Assembly: GCF_014250515.1 (NCBI RefSeq)
Contig: NZ_CP060202.1
Coordinates: 1,547,001-1,611,000, forward strand
DNA: 64,000 bases
From: Hymenobacter sediminicola
Lineage (GTDB): Bacteria; Bacteroidota; Bacteroidia; Cytophagales; Hymenobacteraceae
Direction: 5' to 3'
The translations under genes were made by a program, and so were the position numbers. Positions within the stretch are counted from its first letter, which is position 1. Every line of letters starts with the position of its first letter. Under the pieces are notes generated by a model. That model did no database searches. It was given only the letters and a program-made list of their open reading frames with translations, and was not told the origin of the DNA. Positions 34,240-42,976 of this stretch are shown here, one piece after another.

Positions 34240-34270
34240 TTTGCACCCCCGGATTTTCGGGCTAATTTTG
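34240..34270 (+). promoter_or_regulatory. Strong Bacteroidota-type promoter of the PDH E2 gene
   Basis: TTTG at 34240-34243, a 19-base spacer, and TAATTTTG at 34263-34270. Both boxes match fully. The start codon is 28 bases downstream. Confidence 0.75.
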
Positions 34271-34298
34271 ACCCCACTCAATTCAACCGCAGACGCAG

Positions 34299-36083
34299 AT
34301 GGCCGAAATCATAAAAATGCCCAAAATGAGCGACACGATGACCGAGGGGGTCATTGCTTCGTGGCTCAAAAAAGTAGGCGACAAAGTGAAATCCGGGGAC
34401 ATTCTGGCCGAAGTCGAAACGGACAAGGCTACGATGGAACTCGAAAACTACGAGGACGGCACCTTGCTTCATATCGGTCCGAAAGAAGGTGATGCCGTGC
34501 CTGTAGACGGTGTGCTGGCCATTGTAGGCCAGGAAGGCGAAGATATTTCTGCTTTGCTCAGCGGCAATGGGGCGGCTCCCGCGGCAGCTGCCCCAGCACC
34601 TGAAGCCCCGGCTCCTGAAGCTCCAAAAGCCGAAGAGCCTAAAGCGGAAGCCCCGGCTCCAGCTCCTGCTGCCCCAGCCGCTGCTCCTGCAGCCGCTCCA
34701 GTGGCGCCTGCAGCTAGCAATGGCAAAAAAGCCACCGTTATCCGGATGCCCAAAATGAGCGACACGATGACGGAAGGTACTATTGCTTCCTGGCTCAAGA
34801 AGGTAGGCGACAAAGTGAAATCAGGGGACATTCTGGCCGAAGTCGAAACCGACAAAGCCACGATGGAACTCGAAAACTACGAGGATGGTACGTTGCTCTA
34901 CATTGGCCCCAAGGATGGAGAGTCGGTAGTAGTAGACGGTATCTTGGCTATTATCGGTGAAGAAGGAGCCGACGTGCAGGCCCTATTGGGTGGTCAGTCA
35001 GGCGGCAGTGCTGCACCGGCTGCTGCCGAGGCCCCCGCGCCAGAAGCAGCTCCAGCTGAGGCTGCTCCAGCTCCAACTGCTGCAGCACCTGTTCCGGCGC
35101 CAGCGGCGGCCGCTCCTGCGGCATCGGCTACGGTGGTTGCGCCGGCTCCTGCTGGCACCCGCATCCTCGCCTCACCGCTGGCCAAAAGCATTGCCAAAGA
35201 CAAGGGCATCGACCTGAGCAACGTAAAAGGCTCCGGTGAAAACGGCCGTATTGTATCCCGCGACCTGGAAACGGCCCAGCCTGCTGCAGCTCCTGCTGCT
35301 CAGCCGGCCGCTGCTCCCGCTGCGGCCCCGGCTCCTGCTGAAGCACCCAAAGCCGAAGCTACACCTGCCCCGGCTGCTACTCCGGCCCCAGCTGCCGCCG
35401 AGGGCACCTACACCGACACTCCTGTGTCGCAGATGCGCAAGGTTATTGCCCGCCGGCTGTCGGAAAGCCTCTTCACGGCTCCTCATTTCTATCTGACGAT
35501 GGAAATTCTGATGGACCGCTCGATGGAAGTGCGTACCCAGCTCAATGCTCTGTCGCCGGTGAAGCTCAGCTTCAACGACTTGGTTATCAAAGCGGCAGCT
35601 GTGGCTCTGAAGCAGCATCCTGCTGTAAACTCGTCGTGGCTCGGCGACAAAATCCGCCAGAACAAGGTGGTGAATATCGGGGTAGCCGTGGCCGTGGACG
35701 AAGGGCTGCTGGTGCCTGTAGTGCGCAACGCCGACGGCAAAGGCCTCTCCACTATTGCTACTGAGGTGAAGGAACTGGCCGGCAAAGCCAAGAGCAAGAA
35801 GCTGCAACCCGCCGAGTGGGAGGGAAGCACCTTCACCATTTCCAACTTGGGTATGTTTGGCATTGAGGAATTCACGGCCATCATCAACCCACCGGATGCC
35901 TGCATCCTGGCTGTGGGCGGCATCAAGCAGACGGCCGTCGTGAAAGACGGACAGTTGGCCATCGGCAACGTTATGAAAGTAACCCTCTCCTGTGACCACC
36001 GCGTAGTGGATGGTGCTACTGGCGCCGCCTTCCTGCAGACGCTGAAAAGCTTGCTGGAAGACCCCATGCGCATGCTCATCTGA
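34299..36083 (+). CDS. pdhC: Pyruvate dehydrogenase complex E2 (dihydrolipoamide acetyltransferase)
   Basis: 594 residues. Two lipoyl domains, each with EVETDKATMELENYEDG (lipoyl lysines about 43 and 186), are joined by long Ala/Pro/Glu linkers. A peripheral-subunit-binding domain starts near residue 289 (ILASPLAKSIAKDKGIDLSN). The catalytic domain (about 365-594) has VSQMRKVIARRLSESL and the active-site SCDHRVVDG (His567, Asp571). It moves acetyl groups from E1 to CoA. It has its own promoter and terminator; E1 and E3 genes are not in this window. The two lipoyl domains are nearly identical at DNA level. Confidence 0.95.
   Translation: MAEIIKMPKMSDTMTEGVIASWLKKVGDKVKSGDILAEVETDKATMELENYEDGTLLHIGPKEGDAVPVDGVLAIVGQEGEDISALLSGNGAAPAAAAPAPEAPAPEAPKAEEPKAEAPAPAPAAPAAAPAAAPVAPAASNGKKATVIRMPKMSDTMTEGTIASWLKKVGDKVKSGDILAEVETDKATMELENYEDGTLLYIGPKDGESVVVDGILAIIGEEGADVQALLGGQSGGSAAPAAAEAPAPEAAPAEAAPAPTAAAPVPAPAAAAPAASATVVAPAPAGTRILASPLAKSIAKDKGIDLSNVKGSGENGRIVSRDLETAQPAAAPAAQPAAAPAAAPAPAEAPKAEATPAPAATPAPAAAEGTYTDTPVSQMRKVIARRLSESLFTAPHFYLTMEILMDRSMEVRTQLNALSPVKLSFNDLVIKAAAVALKQHPAVNSSWLGDKIRQNKVVNIGVAVAVDEGLLVPVVRNADGKGLSTIATEVKELAGKAKSKKLQPAEWEGSTFTISNLGMFGIEEFTAIINPPDACILAVGGIKQTAVVKDGQLAIGNVMKVTLSCDHRVVDGATGAAFLQTLKSLLEDPMRMLI
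34314..34912 (+). repeat. Duplicated lipoyl-domain coding segments
   Basis: 34314-34483 and 34743-34912 are close copies in frame, 429 bases (143 codons) apart, with long runs of identity such as GGACATTCTGGCCGAAGTCG. This points to recent duplication or gene conversion between the two lipoyl domains. Confidence 0.8.
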
Positions 36084-36104
36084 TAAGTTGAGTGGGATAG
36101 TATC

Positions 36105-36136
36105 AAAAAAGCCGACCTGCAAGGGCCGGCTTTTTT
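36105..36136 (+). terminator. Terminator after the PDH E2 gene
   Basis: AAAAAAGCCGACCT pairs with AGGGCCGGCTTTTTT with a small bulge; it starts 22 bases after the stop. Confidence 0.7.
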
Positions 36137-36222
36137 GCTGTTTGCTAGCCACACGTTCTGGGCCTCGCATAGCGGAACAAGACGCTGGTACCTGTGCTTC
36201 GGGAAAGTCCGCAAGAATCGGG

Positions 36223-36253
36223 TTGAGGCCAGGAGGCTGGTGCGGTAGTTTTG
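36223..36253 (+). promoter_or_regulatory. Promoter of the AraC-Ada gene
   Basis: GTTG (TTG at 36223-36225), a 20-base spacer, and TAGTTTTG at 36246-36253; the start codon is 22 bases on. Confidence 0.65.
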
Positions 36254-36275
36254 TGTAGCATCAAGCACGTTTCTT

Positions 36276-37151
36276 ATGTCACAATCCCAAGCTGAACTGG
36301 ACTATGCCCGCGTGGAGCAGGCCATTGAATACATTGCAGCGCACTTCATGGAACAGCCTGCACTTGAGGATATTGCGTCCCATGTGCACCTGAGCCCGTT
36401 TCATTTCAACCGCCTGTTCACGCGCTGGGCAGGAACCAGCCCACAACGGTTTCTGCGGTTTCTTACCAAAGAATATGCCCGGCAGATATTGGCTGACTCA
36501 GGCAGTGTGCTGGACGCCGCCTACCAGGCGGGCTTGTCGGGGGCCGGGCGGCTGCACGACTTGTTTGTGACCTACGAAGCCATGACGCCAGCGGAGTATC
36601 GGGGGCAGGCTGCCGGACTGGTTATTCGCTACGGATTTCACCCAACTCGCTTCGGCGAATGTTTACTCAGCCTGACCGACCGGGGTATTTGCGGCCTCAC
36701 ATTCCAGCCGGCAGCTGACTGGGAAGCGGCCCTGAATCAGTTGCGTGCTGCCTGGCCGGGCGCTACCCTACAATCAGATTCTGCCGAAACAGGTAGCGTT
36801 GCGGCCCAGCTTTTTGCAGCAGAACAAGTCCGCAATAAGCCACTGCCGCTGCTGCTGAAGGGCACCAACTTTCAGATTAAAGTGTGGGAAGCATTGCTCC
36901 GGATACCGGCTGGTGCGCTGGTTTCTTACCGCGACGTAGCAGCGGCTATTGGGCAGCCCGGCGCAAGCCAGGCGGTAGGCGGAGCGGTAGGGGCCAACCA
37001 CATCGGCTACCTGATTCCCTGCCACCGGGTGATTCAGCAGCACGGCGGCCCTGGCGGCTACCGCTGGGGAAGCGCCCGCAAACAGGCACTACTGGGGTGG
37101 GAAGCTACGCGTACAGAGCACATGCAGTCAGTAGACACATGCAGTCAGTAG
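36276..37151 (+). CDS. AraC domain fused to methylated-DNA--cysteine methyltransferase (Ada-like)
   Basis: 291 residues. The N-terminal AraC-type helix-turn-helix domain (about 10-105; LEDIASHVHLSPFHFNRLF, then AYQAGLSGAGRLHDLF) is followed by the methyltransferase. It has FQIKVWEALLRIPAGALVSY and the active-site Cys249 in LIPCHRVIQ. The protein takes methyl or alkyl groups from O6-methylguanine and probably controls repair genes. It lacks the N-terminal zinc Cys domain of E. coli Ada. The last residues come from a 17-base tandem duplication that crosses the stop. Confidence 0.9.
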   Translation: MSQSQAELDYARVEQAIEYIAAHFMEQPALEDIASHVHLSPFHFNRLFTRWAGTSPQRFLRFLTKEYARQILADSGSVLDAAYQAGLSGAGRLHDLFVTYEAMTPAEYRGQAAGLVIRYGFHPTRFGECLLSLTDRGICGLTFQPAADWEAALNQLRAAWPGATLQSDSAETGSVAAQLFAAEQVRNKPLPLLLKGTNFQIKVWEALLRIPAGALVSYRDVAAAIGQPGASQAVGGAVGANHIGYLIPCHRVIQQHGGPGGYRWGSARKQALLGWEATRTEHMQSVDTCSQ

Positions 37152-37152
37152 A
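37119..37152 (+). repeat. 17-base tandem duplication at the end of the Ada-like gene
   Basis: CACATGCAGTCAGTAGA occurs at 37119-37135 and again at 37136-37152. The second copy is read in another frame and supplies the final residues and the TAG stop. Confidence 0.85.
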
Positions 37153-37348
37153 GTAGAGCTGCTCCTTAGTCTACCCTCGACGGTCAGTGCCATTCGCCAT
37201 ACACAGCACGAGGAAATAGCCGCAACTGAGCTGCGGCGTAGATGGAAGATGATGGTCGGTTTACTTCGCTAAATTGCAGCCCCGTTTCTGAGCAGAGGCC
37301 AGATGGTTTCATTAGACACGGCCGCTAACGGCAAACCCTCTTCCTTAT

Positions 37349-37885
37349 ATGAAAATACGTTCCACAACCGTGCTCGGCGTGCGCCACAACGGCGAAATTG
37401 CCCTCGGTGCCGACGGGCAGGCTACCATGGACAAGCACGTGGCCAAGAGCAATGTGCGCAAGGTGCGCAAGCTGCAGGATGGCAAAGTAGTGACTGGTTT
37501 TGCTGGCTCCACTGCCGACGCCTTCATGCTGCTCGATAAGTTTGAAGAAAAGCTTAACGGCTACGGTGGCCAGTTGCGTCGCGCGGCCATTGAGCTGGCC
37601 AAGGAGTGGCGCAAAGACCAGTACCTGCGCAAGCTGGAAGCCATGATGGTGGTCTGCGACAAGGACGAGTTGCTCATCATTGCCGGCACCGGCGACGTGC
37701 TGGAACCTGATTCCGACGTAGCTGCTATCGGCTCGGGCGCCATGTATGCCCAGGCCGCCGCGCTGGCCCTGAAAAAGCATGCGCCCCACCTCACGGCCCG
37801 CCAGATGGTAGAAGATGCCCTGCACATTGCCGCCGACATCTGCATCTACACCAACCACAATCTGATGATCGAACAGCCCAGCTAG
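37349..37885 (+). CDS. hslV: HslV, proteasome-like peptidase subunit of HslUV
   Basis: 178 residues. MKIRSTTVLGVRHNGEIALG: the catalytic Thr is expected at residue 6 or 7, after removal of a short lead. GADGQATM, RKLQDGKVVTGFAGSTADAF, GSGAMYAQAAA and the C-terminal ADICIYTNHN are family hallmarks. It forms the peptidase ring that works with the HslU ATPase. HslU is not in the window. The next gene begins 14 bases downstream on the same strand. Confidence 0.95.
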   Translation: MKIRSTTVLGVRHNGEIALGADGQATMDKHVAKSNVRKVRKLQDGKVVTGFAGSTADAFMLLDKFEEKLNGYGGQLRRAAIELAKEWRKDQYLRKLEAMMVVCDKDELLIIAGTGDVLEPDSDVAAIGSGAMYAQAAALALKKHAPHLTARQMVEDALHIAADICIYTNHNLMIEQPS

Positions 37886-37899
37886 GCTGGTTCTGCGTC

Positions 37900-38412
37900 A
37901 TGGCTGAAGACCTGATTTACTACAACTCCCGCAAGCGTTATGCGCTGTTAGCTTTGGCTGGACTAGCGTTTGTCGCCATGGGGGTGTTCATGATTGTGAC
38001 AGAAGGCAAATGGGGGCTGGGATTGGTAACCATTGCCTTTTTTGGGGCCTGCGCTGCCGTTGGAGCTTGGCAGTTTTTTGATACCCGCCCTCGGCTGCAA
38101 ATCTCCGACGAAGGCATCCTGGACCGAACTTTAGGTGTGGGACTGATTCCTTGGGCCGACATTACGGGAGCCTATGTACAGTCTATCAACCAGGAATTCT
38201 TTATCTGCTTGCAAGTGCGCGATGAGCAAGCATACAGTAGCCGCCTCTCCCCATTGAAGCGCCGGCTGGCCAGTGCCAATAAGGCCTTGGGCTTCACTAT
38301 GCTTTCCGTAAACCTGAGTGGCGTTGACCTTAACCCGGAGCAGCTTTTGGAGTATATCATAAAGCAAAGTGCTATGGCCCAACGTCCATCTGCTTCTGCT
38401 CTCACCTCCTGA
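37900..38412 (+). CDS. STM3941-like membrane protein
   Basis: 170 residues. After a short start (MAEDLIYYNSRKRY), two membrane helices (about 15-60), then a cytoplasmic beta domain with ISDEGILDRTLGVGLIPWADI and a C-terminal helix (LNPEQLLEYIIKQ). The 'I.W.DI' segment after two helices is the pattern of the STM3941 family and of bacterial PH-like membrane proteins. Its function is unknown. It lies 14 bases after hslV and is probably co-transcribed. Confidence 0.72.
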   Translation: MAEDLIYYNSRKRYALLALAGLAFVAMGVFMIVTEGKWGLGLVTIAFFGACAAVGAWQFFDTRPRLQISDEGILDRTLGVGLIPWADITGAYVQSINQEFFICLQVRDEQAYSSRLSPLKRRLASANKALGFTMLSVNLSGVDLNPEQLLEYIIKQSAMAQRPSASALTS

Positions 38413-38561
38413 CCAAGTACTGCGGCGAAGCTTGCTTTTGTGAGCAACCCAGCCGCAATGGCACCTTATTCAGAATCTTCGATATACGAGTAACGTATTG
38501 AACGATTCCGAGGCCTTTTTTGATAGAACACGACACCCATTTACTTCTGAACCACGATTCG

Positions 38562-39533
38562 ATGAACGTAACGAACTTCCTCAAGCACCACTACCGCCAC
38601 TTCAACGCCGCCGCCCTGATTGATGCCGCCGAAGGCTACAATAAGCACTTGGCGGAAGGTGGCAAGATGATGATTACCCTCGCTGGTGCCATGAGCACCG
38701 CCGAAATGGGCATCCAGCTGGCCGAGCTAATCCGTCAGGACAAGGTGCAAATCATCAGCTGCACGGGTGCCAACCTGGAAGAGGACATCTTCAACCTGGT
38801 AGCCCACGACTTCTACGAGCGGGTGCCCAACTACCGCGACCTGACGCCCGCCGACGAGCAGGCCCTGCTGGAGCGCCACATGAACCGCGTGACGGACACC
38901 TGCATTCCGGAGGAAGAGGCTATGCGCCGCCTGGAGCACTCGGTCTTGAAGTTCTGGGAAAAGGCCGACAAGGCTGGTGAGCAGTACTTCCCTCATGAGT
39001 TCTTCTACCAGATCCTGAAATCGGGTGAGCTGGAGCAGTACTACCAGATTGACCCCAAGGACAGCTGGATGCTGGCTGCCGCCGAGAAAAATCTGCCCAT
39101 CATCTGCCCCGGTTGGGAAGACTCCACGCTGGGCAACATCTTCGCTGGCCACGTCATTTCGGGCGACATCAAGAACGTGCACACCGTGCGCACCGGCATC
39201 GAGTATATGATTTACCTGGCCGAGTGGTACACCAAGCAGGCCACGGAAGAAAGCAAAGTAGGCTTCTTCCAGATTGGCGGCGGCATTGCCGGCGACTTCC
39301 CGATTTGCGTGGTACCGATGCTGCACCAGGACCTGGGCCGCACCAGTGTGCCGCTGTGGGGTTACTTCTGCCAGATTTCGGATTCCACCACGTCGTATGG
39401 CTCCTACTCCGGTGCCGTGCCGAACGAGAAAATCACCTGGGGCAAGCTGGGTCAGGACACGCCCAAGTTCATCATCGAGTCGGATGCTACGATTGTAGCG
39501 CCGCTGGTATTTGCTATGGTGCTGGGGCAATAA
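38562..39533 (+). CDS. Deoxyhypusine-synthase-like protein
   Basis: 323 residues from ATG 38562. It has the DHS fold: MMITLAGAMSTAEMGIQLAE, IISCTGANLEEDIFNLVAHD (NAD site), CPGWEDSTLGNIF, FFQIGGGIAGDFPICVVPML and VPNEKITWGKLG. The last holds Lys295 at the place of the catalytic Lys that forms the imine with the butylamine group. Bacteria lack eIF5A hypusination, so this enzyme probably makes homospermidine or modifies a polyamine; homologues of this type are common in Bacteroidota. It has its own terminator. Confidence 0.9.
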   Translation: MNVTNFLKHHYRHFNAAALIDAAEGYNKHLAEGGKMMITLAGAMSTAEMGIQLAELIRQDKVQIISCTGANLEEDIFNLVAHDFYERVPNYRDLTPADEQALLERHMNRVTDTCIPEEEAMRRLEHSVLKFWEKADKAGEQYFPHEFFYQILKSGELEQYYQIDPKDSWMLAAAEKNLPIICPGWEDSTLGNIFAGHVISGDIKNVHTVRTGIEYMIYLAEWYTKQATEESKVGFFQIGGGIAGDFPICVVPMLHQDLGRTSVPLWGYFCQISDSTTSYGSYSGAVPNEKITWGKLGQDTPKFIIESDATIVAPLVFAMVLGQ

Positions 39534-39542
39534 ATGTCATAA

Positions 39543-39591
39543 GCCATAAAAAAAGCCCGCCGCTGGATTCAGCGGCGGGCTTTTTTATGGC
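39543..39591 (+). terminator. Terminator after the DHS-like gene
   Basis: About 22-bp stem (GCCATAAA...AGCCCGCCGCTG and its complement) with a GATT loop. The inner part AGCCCGCCGCT/AGCGGCGGGCT is shared with the terminator at 40254. Confidence 0.8.
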
Positions 39592-39609
39592 CTACGGTAA
39601 GCCTGAATT

Positions 39610-40015
39610 TTACAGAAGCTCACCAGTCCACAAGTGGCTCTGGTATGCAGGCAAAAGCCTATGAATTTCTTCAAGCAGTTGCCTGCCACCTACAGTAACT
39701 GTCCCTTCATGAGAAAAGTAGAGCACGTAGTCGAAGGTAGCATTGGTGTACAAATGCTCAAGGCCATTGTAACCTAAAAAGCAGTCATTTAGATGCCGAG
39801 TGCTTACAGAGCCCCCCCTCCACAATTTCAAATACTTTATCGGTGTAAATCCTGTTAATGACACGACTTACTTCTCCTATCATGTTATTGAAAGTTTCAA
39901 AATAGTAGATTTCAGTATCGGGTATGCTGTAGTCTCCTGTCATGGGAATCCATCCAAAAGGAATATCGCAGCCCCAACGCGCATTTAACTCTAAAAGAAC
40001 AAGGTCTTCATCCAT
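39610..40015 (-). pseudogene. Hypothetical gene with a frameshift in a G7 run
   Basis: From ATG 40015 the frame reads MDEDLVLLELNARWGCDIPF to EIVEGG, then shifts out at the run of seven G (plus-strand C at 39812-39818). With six G the frame would continue as SVSTRHLNDCFLGYNGLEHL to a TAA at 39610, giving about 134 residues in all. The joined product looks like one coherent small protein of unknown family. Base composition is lower in GC than the flanks, a sign of transfer. It may be a real pseudogene, a slippage-switched gene or a sequencing error. Confidence 0.6.
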
Positions 40016-40253
40016 CTTCTGTGTAGTGTGTAATAGACGTGCCGACAGACACTGTATATTTCTTCTTTTCAGGCAGAGTAAACTCTCCCAGGCGCCCGGC
40101 GGTGCCAAATGACGCCTACGCCTGAGCCGCTCTACCACGTATTACTCGCGCCAATGAAATGCCCTTACGGTTTAGGATGCTAGGGACAAAGCCATTACAA
40201 TTTAATCGTTACTCGGTAATAGCCGGACGATTGAGCCATTGCACAAGGGTATT

Positions 40254-40290
40254 AAAAAGCCCGCCGCTGAACTTCAGCGGCGGGCTTTTT
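40254..40290. terminator. Terminator downstream of the DUF937-OmpA gene
   Basis: AAAAAGCCCGCCGCTGA pairs with TCAGCGGCGGGCTTTTT. It lies 19 bases beyond the stop of the minus-strand gene at 40309. Confidence 0.75.
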
Positions 40291-40308
40291 CGGGGTAATA
40301 AGCTAGGT

Positions 40309-41697
40309 CTACTTCTTGGTTACGCGCACGTCAACGCGCCGATTTTGGGCGCGTCCTTCGGGTGTGTCGTTAGAGGCAATGGGGTGTTCTTGGCCGTAGC
40401 CTTCGGCCGTCACGCGGCTGGCATCAATGCCGTTGTCCATGGCCGCTTTGCGGGCGGCGTTGGCCCGGTCGGCGCTTAGCGTCAGGTTCATGTCGGCGGC
40501 ACCTTTATTGTCGGTGTAGCCGCCTAGTTTCACGGCCGCATTCGGGAAAGCCTTCAAGATGGCAGCCATGTTCTTCAGCTGCGCCTGCGACTCCGCCGTC
40601 AGCGTCGATTTACCCGTGTTGAAATACACCCTGTCGAGGCTCATCCAGCCCTGCGTCTTGTCGTCGCTGACCGTTTGGTTGGCGTCGTTCAGGAAGTTGA
40701 AAAGGCGCGACTCAAACGAATTGCTACCTACATTCAGGACTGTGCCATCGGGCAGCGTGATGTCGGTATTAGCACCCGTATCGTAGATGTAGTTGCCACT
40801 GGCCTCGTCGTAGCGGCCGGTGGCAGCCGCCGCTGCTGGCGCCGCAGCCACAGACGTGGTGGTGTCCGTCATGGTGGTTTCGGTGGTTGTTGAGGTAGCA
40901 GTTTCCGGCTCCTTGTTGCAGCCACGCATGAAGTAAAAGAGAGCCGCCAATACAGCAAGCAGCAGCAGCAGCCACGGCCACCGGCTAGGGGTAGAGGCTA
41001 CCGTCTCTACGTCGCGGGCAGTGTTGCGGACCGCGTCGCCGGTGCGGTTAGCAGCCGCCGAAACGGTATTGCCAACATTGTGGGCCGTAGCACTGGCCGC
41101 GTTGCCCATGCCCGTAGCCGCGGCTCCCAGGCCCAGGCCGGAAAGCACAGTACCTAGGCCGCCTGGCAGGCTGCTCAGAGCCCCCATGATGCTGCCCTTC
41201 TGGCTATTGAGGTAGCTGCCGAATCCGTTGGCATCGAGGTGGTTTTCCGCCGTATGCTTGCCTAACAGGCCCAGTACTACCGGCACTGCCATGTTCATCA
41301 GGCTGCTGGTGGTAGAGGTGCGCACTCCGGCCTGCTGGCTCACGCCTTCTACAGCGGTAGCGTAATGCGAACCAAATACGGAGCGCAGCATTTCGGCTCC
41401 TTTGTTCAGCAACCCACCATCGGAGGCTGGTGCCGAGCTATTTACGCTCATGCCGCCCAGCAGACTGCTCAGGTTGCCCAGAATACCGCTGCTGTGCGCC
41501 TGGTTGGCTAGTCCGAACAACTCTGATGAGCCACCGGGCTGCTGCGAGCGAGCAAACAGCCCGCCCAGCACCAATGGGATAATACTACGCAGTGCTGTGC
41601 CGATACCGCTTTCATTTTCGCCCAGCGCGGTGCTGGTTTGGCGGACGGTGTCGCCGCCAAAGTAGTTTTGCGCAAGCTCTAATAGGTTCTGGCTCAT
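40309..41697 (-). CDS. DUF937 and OmpA domain protein
   Basis: 462 residues. The N-terminal DUF937 part (about 1-180) has MSQNLLELAQNYFGGDTVRQ and LRSIIPLVLGGLFARSQ with Gly/Ser-rich helices. A linker, one membrane helix (WPWLLLLLAVLAALFYFMRG, about 245-264) and a Thr/Ala-rich spacer follow. The C-terminal OmpA peptidoglycan-binding domain (about 350-462) has VYFNTGKSTLTAESQAQLK, LGGYTDNKG and RVTAEGYGQEHP. It probably links the inner membrane or cytoplasm to the cell wall, or acts in envelope stability. Transcribed alone. Confidence 0.9.
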   Translation of the reverse strand: MSQNLLELAQNYFGGDTVRQTSTALGENESGIGTALRSIIPLVLGGLFARSQQPGGSSELFGLANQAHSSGILGNLSSLLGGMSVNSSAPASDGGLLNKGAEMLRSVFGSHYATAVEGVSQQAGVRTSTTSSLMNMAVPVVLGLLGKHTAENHLDANGFGSYLNSQKGSIMGALSSLPGGLGTVLSGLGLGAAATGMGNAASATAHNVGNTVSAAANRTGDAVRNTARDVETVASTPSRWPWLLLLLAVLAALFYFMRGCNKEPETATSTTTETTMTDTTTSVAAAPAAAAATGRYDEASGNYIYDTGANTDITLPDGTVLNVGSNSFESRLFNFLNDANQTVSDDKTQGWMSLDRVYFNTGKSTLTAESQAQLKNMAAILKAFPNAAVKLGGYTDNKGAADMNLTLSADRANAARKAAMDNGIDASRVTAEGYGQEHPIASNDTPEGRAQNRRVDVRVTKK

Positions 41698-41982
41698 GGG
41701 CTTTGGGAGTAAAAGGATGAGAATACAGCCGCATACGAATTATTGCTATTAAGGTCTGGTTTTATAGTGATATTTATATAATTAGTAATTGTGGGCTGGT
41801 ATGCCAAGCCAATAGAAGGATAGTTGGGCGGTTGTAGCAAACACCCAAGCAATATCTTCCAGCTAAGCTGTGTGCAGGATCAGTACATAAATTCCACTGG
41901 TTACTCCACAAAAAAGCCCGCCACTGCATCCAGTGACGGACTTTTTGCAGAATACGTCTATAGCATGCCAAAATGAGCAGCG
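41698..41982. other. AT-rich intergenic stretch
   Basis: About 285 bases between the OmpA-type gene and the DUF3667 gene, AT-rich near 41740-41800. It holds the terminator at 41910 and the promoter region of the DUF937-OmpA gene. I see no coding frame or RNA gene. Confidence 0.4.
41910..41947. terminator. Terminator downstream of the DUF3667 gene
   Basis: AAAAAGCCCGCCACTG pairs with CAGTGACGGACTTTTTG with two mismatches. It looks like a diverged copy of the stem at 40254. Confidence 0.6.
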
Positions 41983-42921
41983 CTAAGGGCGCGCCGGAGC
42001 AGCTTGGGTAGAAGCGGTCTTAGGTTTCATCTTGGCTTGCAGATCCTGGCGTAAGCTAGGGTCTTGGCGCAGCAGCGACACCACCAGAAAGGTTATGTAG
42101 GCAGAGCAAGCCAGTATCAAGACTAAGAGTTGCAGTAGCGAAGCACCCACAGCCCGCAGGCTCCGGCTAGTAGCTGATAGCCGTGTGTGGGCCTGCATCT
42201 GCCAATACACCCAAATAGGGTACACTACGGAAGGAACCAGCGTAAGCAGCGACAAACTTCTTGCTTCAGGCACTTCTTTCGCCAGCAGCAGCAGCGGTAT
42301 AGTGAGCACTACAGCCGGCAACGTGAGGGTACCCGTAACAAAGGCTTGACCAATCAGCATTTCCGCGTAGTTGTAGCGCGTGGCCCGTAGCAGCAGCCAT
42401 GCCACCAGTGCATTGAGAGGCAGCAGCACGGTATAAATCAGGGTTGGATATTTATAGATTGTGGCCATGTAGCGGTCCATTGCTAGCACTAGCACTTTGG
42501 GCGTGTCGGCTACCTGCTCGGGCGGAATGGGTTGCAAGTGCAGCGCCGACATCAGCAGTGCCCCTAGGCCACCGAGCAGCAGTAAGTAGGTCACGGGCCG
42601 GAAGTGCTGTGCCCGTTGGCCCGCCAGGTACTCCCTAATGGCGTAACCGGGGCGCGTGAGCATCTGTCGCATAGTGTAGAGCACCCCTTTATCGACGTGC
42701 CAGATGCTGTGCGGCAAATCGTGCAGTAGCAAATAGCGCATCGTAAAGCGGTGCGTGTGGTGTGCATCCTGCCCGCATTGGCCGCAGTAGCGGTCCGATA
42801 CCAGCATGCCGCAGTTCAGGCAGGCCGCCGGGCTGTGGTCTGATGCGTGGCCTGGCGCGGCATGAGCCGAATCAGCAAGCTCCGGGGCGAGAGCAACAAG
42901 GGGGGTAGACGTGGCTTCCAT
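41983..42921 (-). CDS. DUF3667 membrane protein
   Basis: 312 residues. A zinc-ribbon-like start (CLNCGMLVSDRYCGQCGQ, four Cys at about 34-50) is followed by a basic segment and HDLPHSIWHVDKGVLYTMRQ and RPGYAIREYLAGQRAQHFRP, the signature of DUF3667. Then come about four or five membrane helices. Function unknown; the family is restricted mainly to Bacteroidota. It stands between two related terminators and is its own transcript. Confidence 0.88.
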   Translation of the reverse strand: MEATSTPLVALAPELADSAHAAPGHASDHSPAACLNCGMLVSDRYCGQCGQDAHHTHRFTMRYLLLHDLPHSIWHVDKGVLYTMRQMLTRPGYAIREYLAGQRAQHFRPVTYLLLLGGLGALLMSALHLQPIPPEQVADTPKVLVLAMDRYMATIYKYPTLIYTVLLPLNALVAWLLLRATRYNYAEMLIGQAFVTGTLTLPAVVLTIPLLLLAKEVPEARSLSLLTLVPSVVYPIWVYWQMQAHTRLSATSRSLRAVGASLLQLLVLILACSAYITFLVVSLLRQDPSLRQDLQAKMKPKTASTQAAPARP

Positions 42922-42976
42922 ATATTCAAAGATGAATGTTTTTAACAGGAAGTCACTTATTCAGGGCGCCGCAAGC

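Noticed and set aside
35172..36170. 332-codon minus-strand frame opposite the PDH E2 gene
   Set aside because: Antisense to the conserved E2 catalytic domain; no family pattern.
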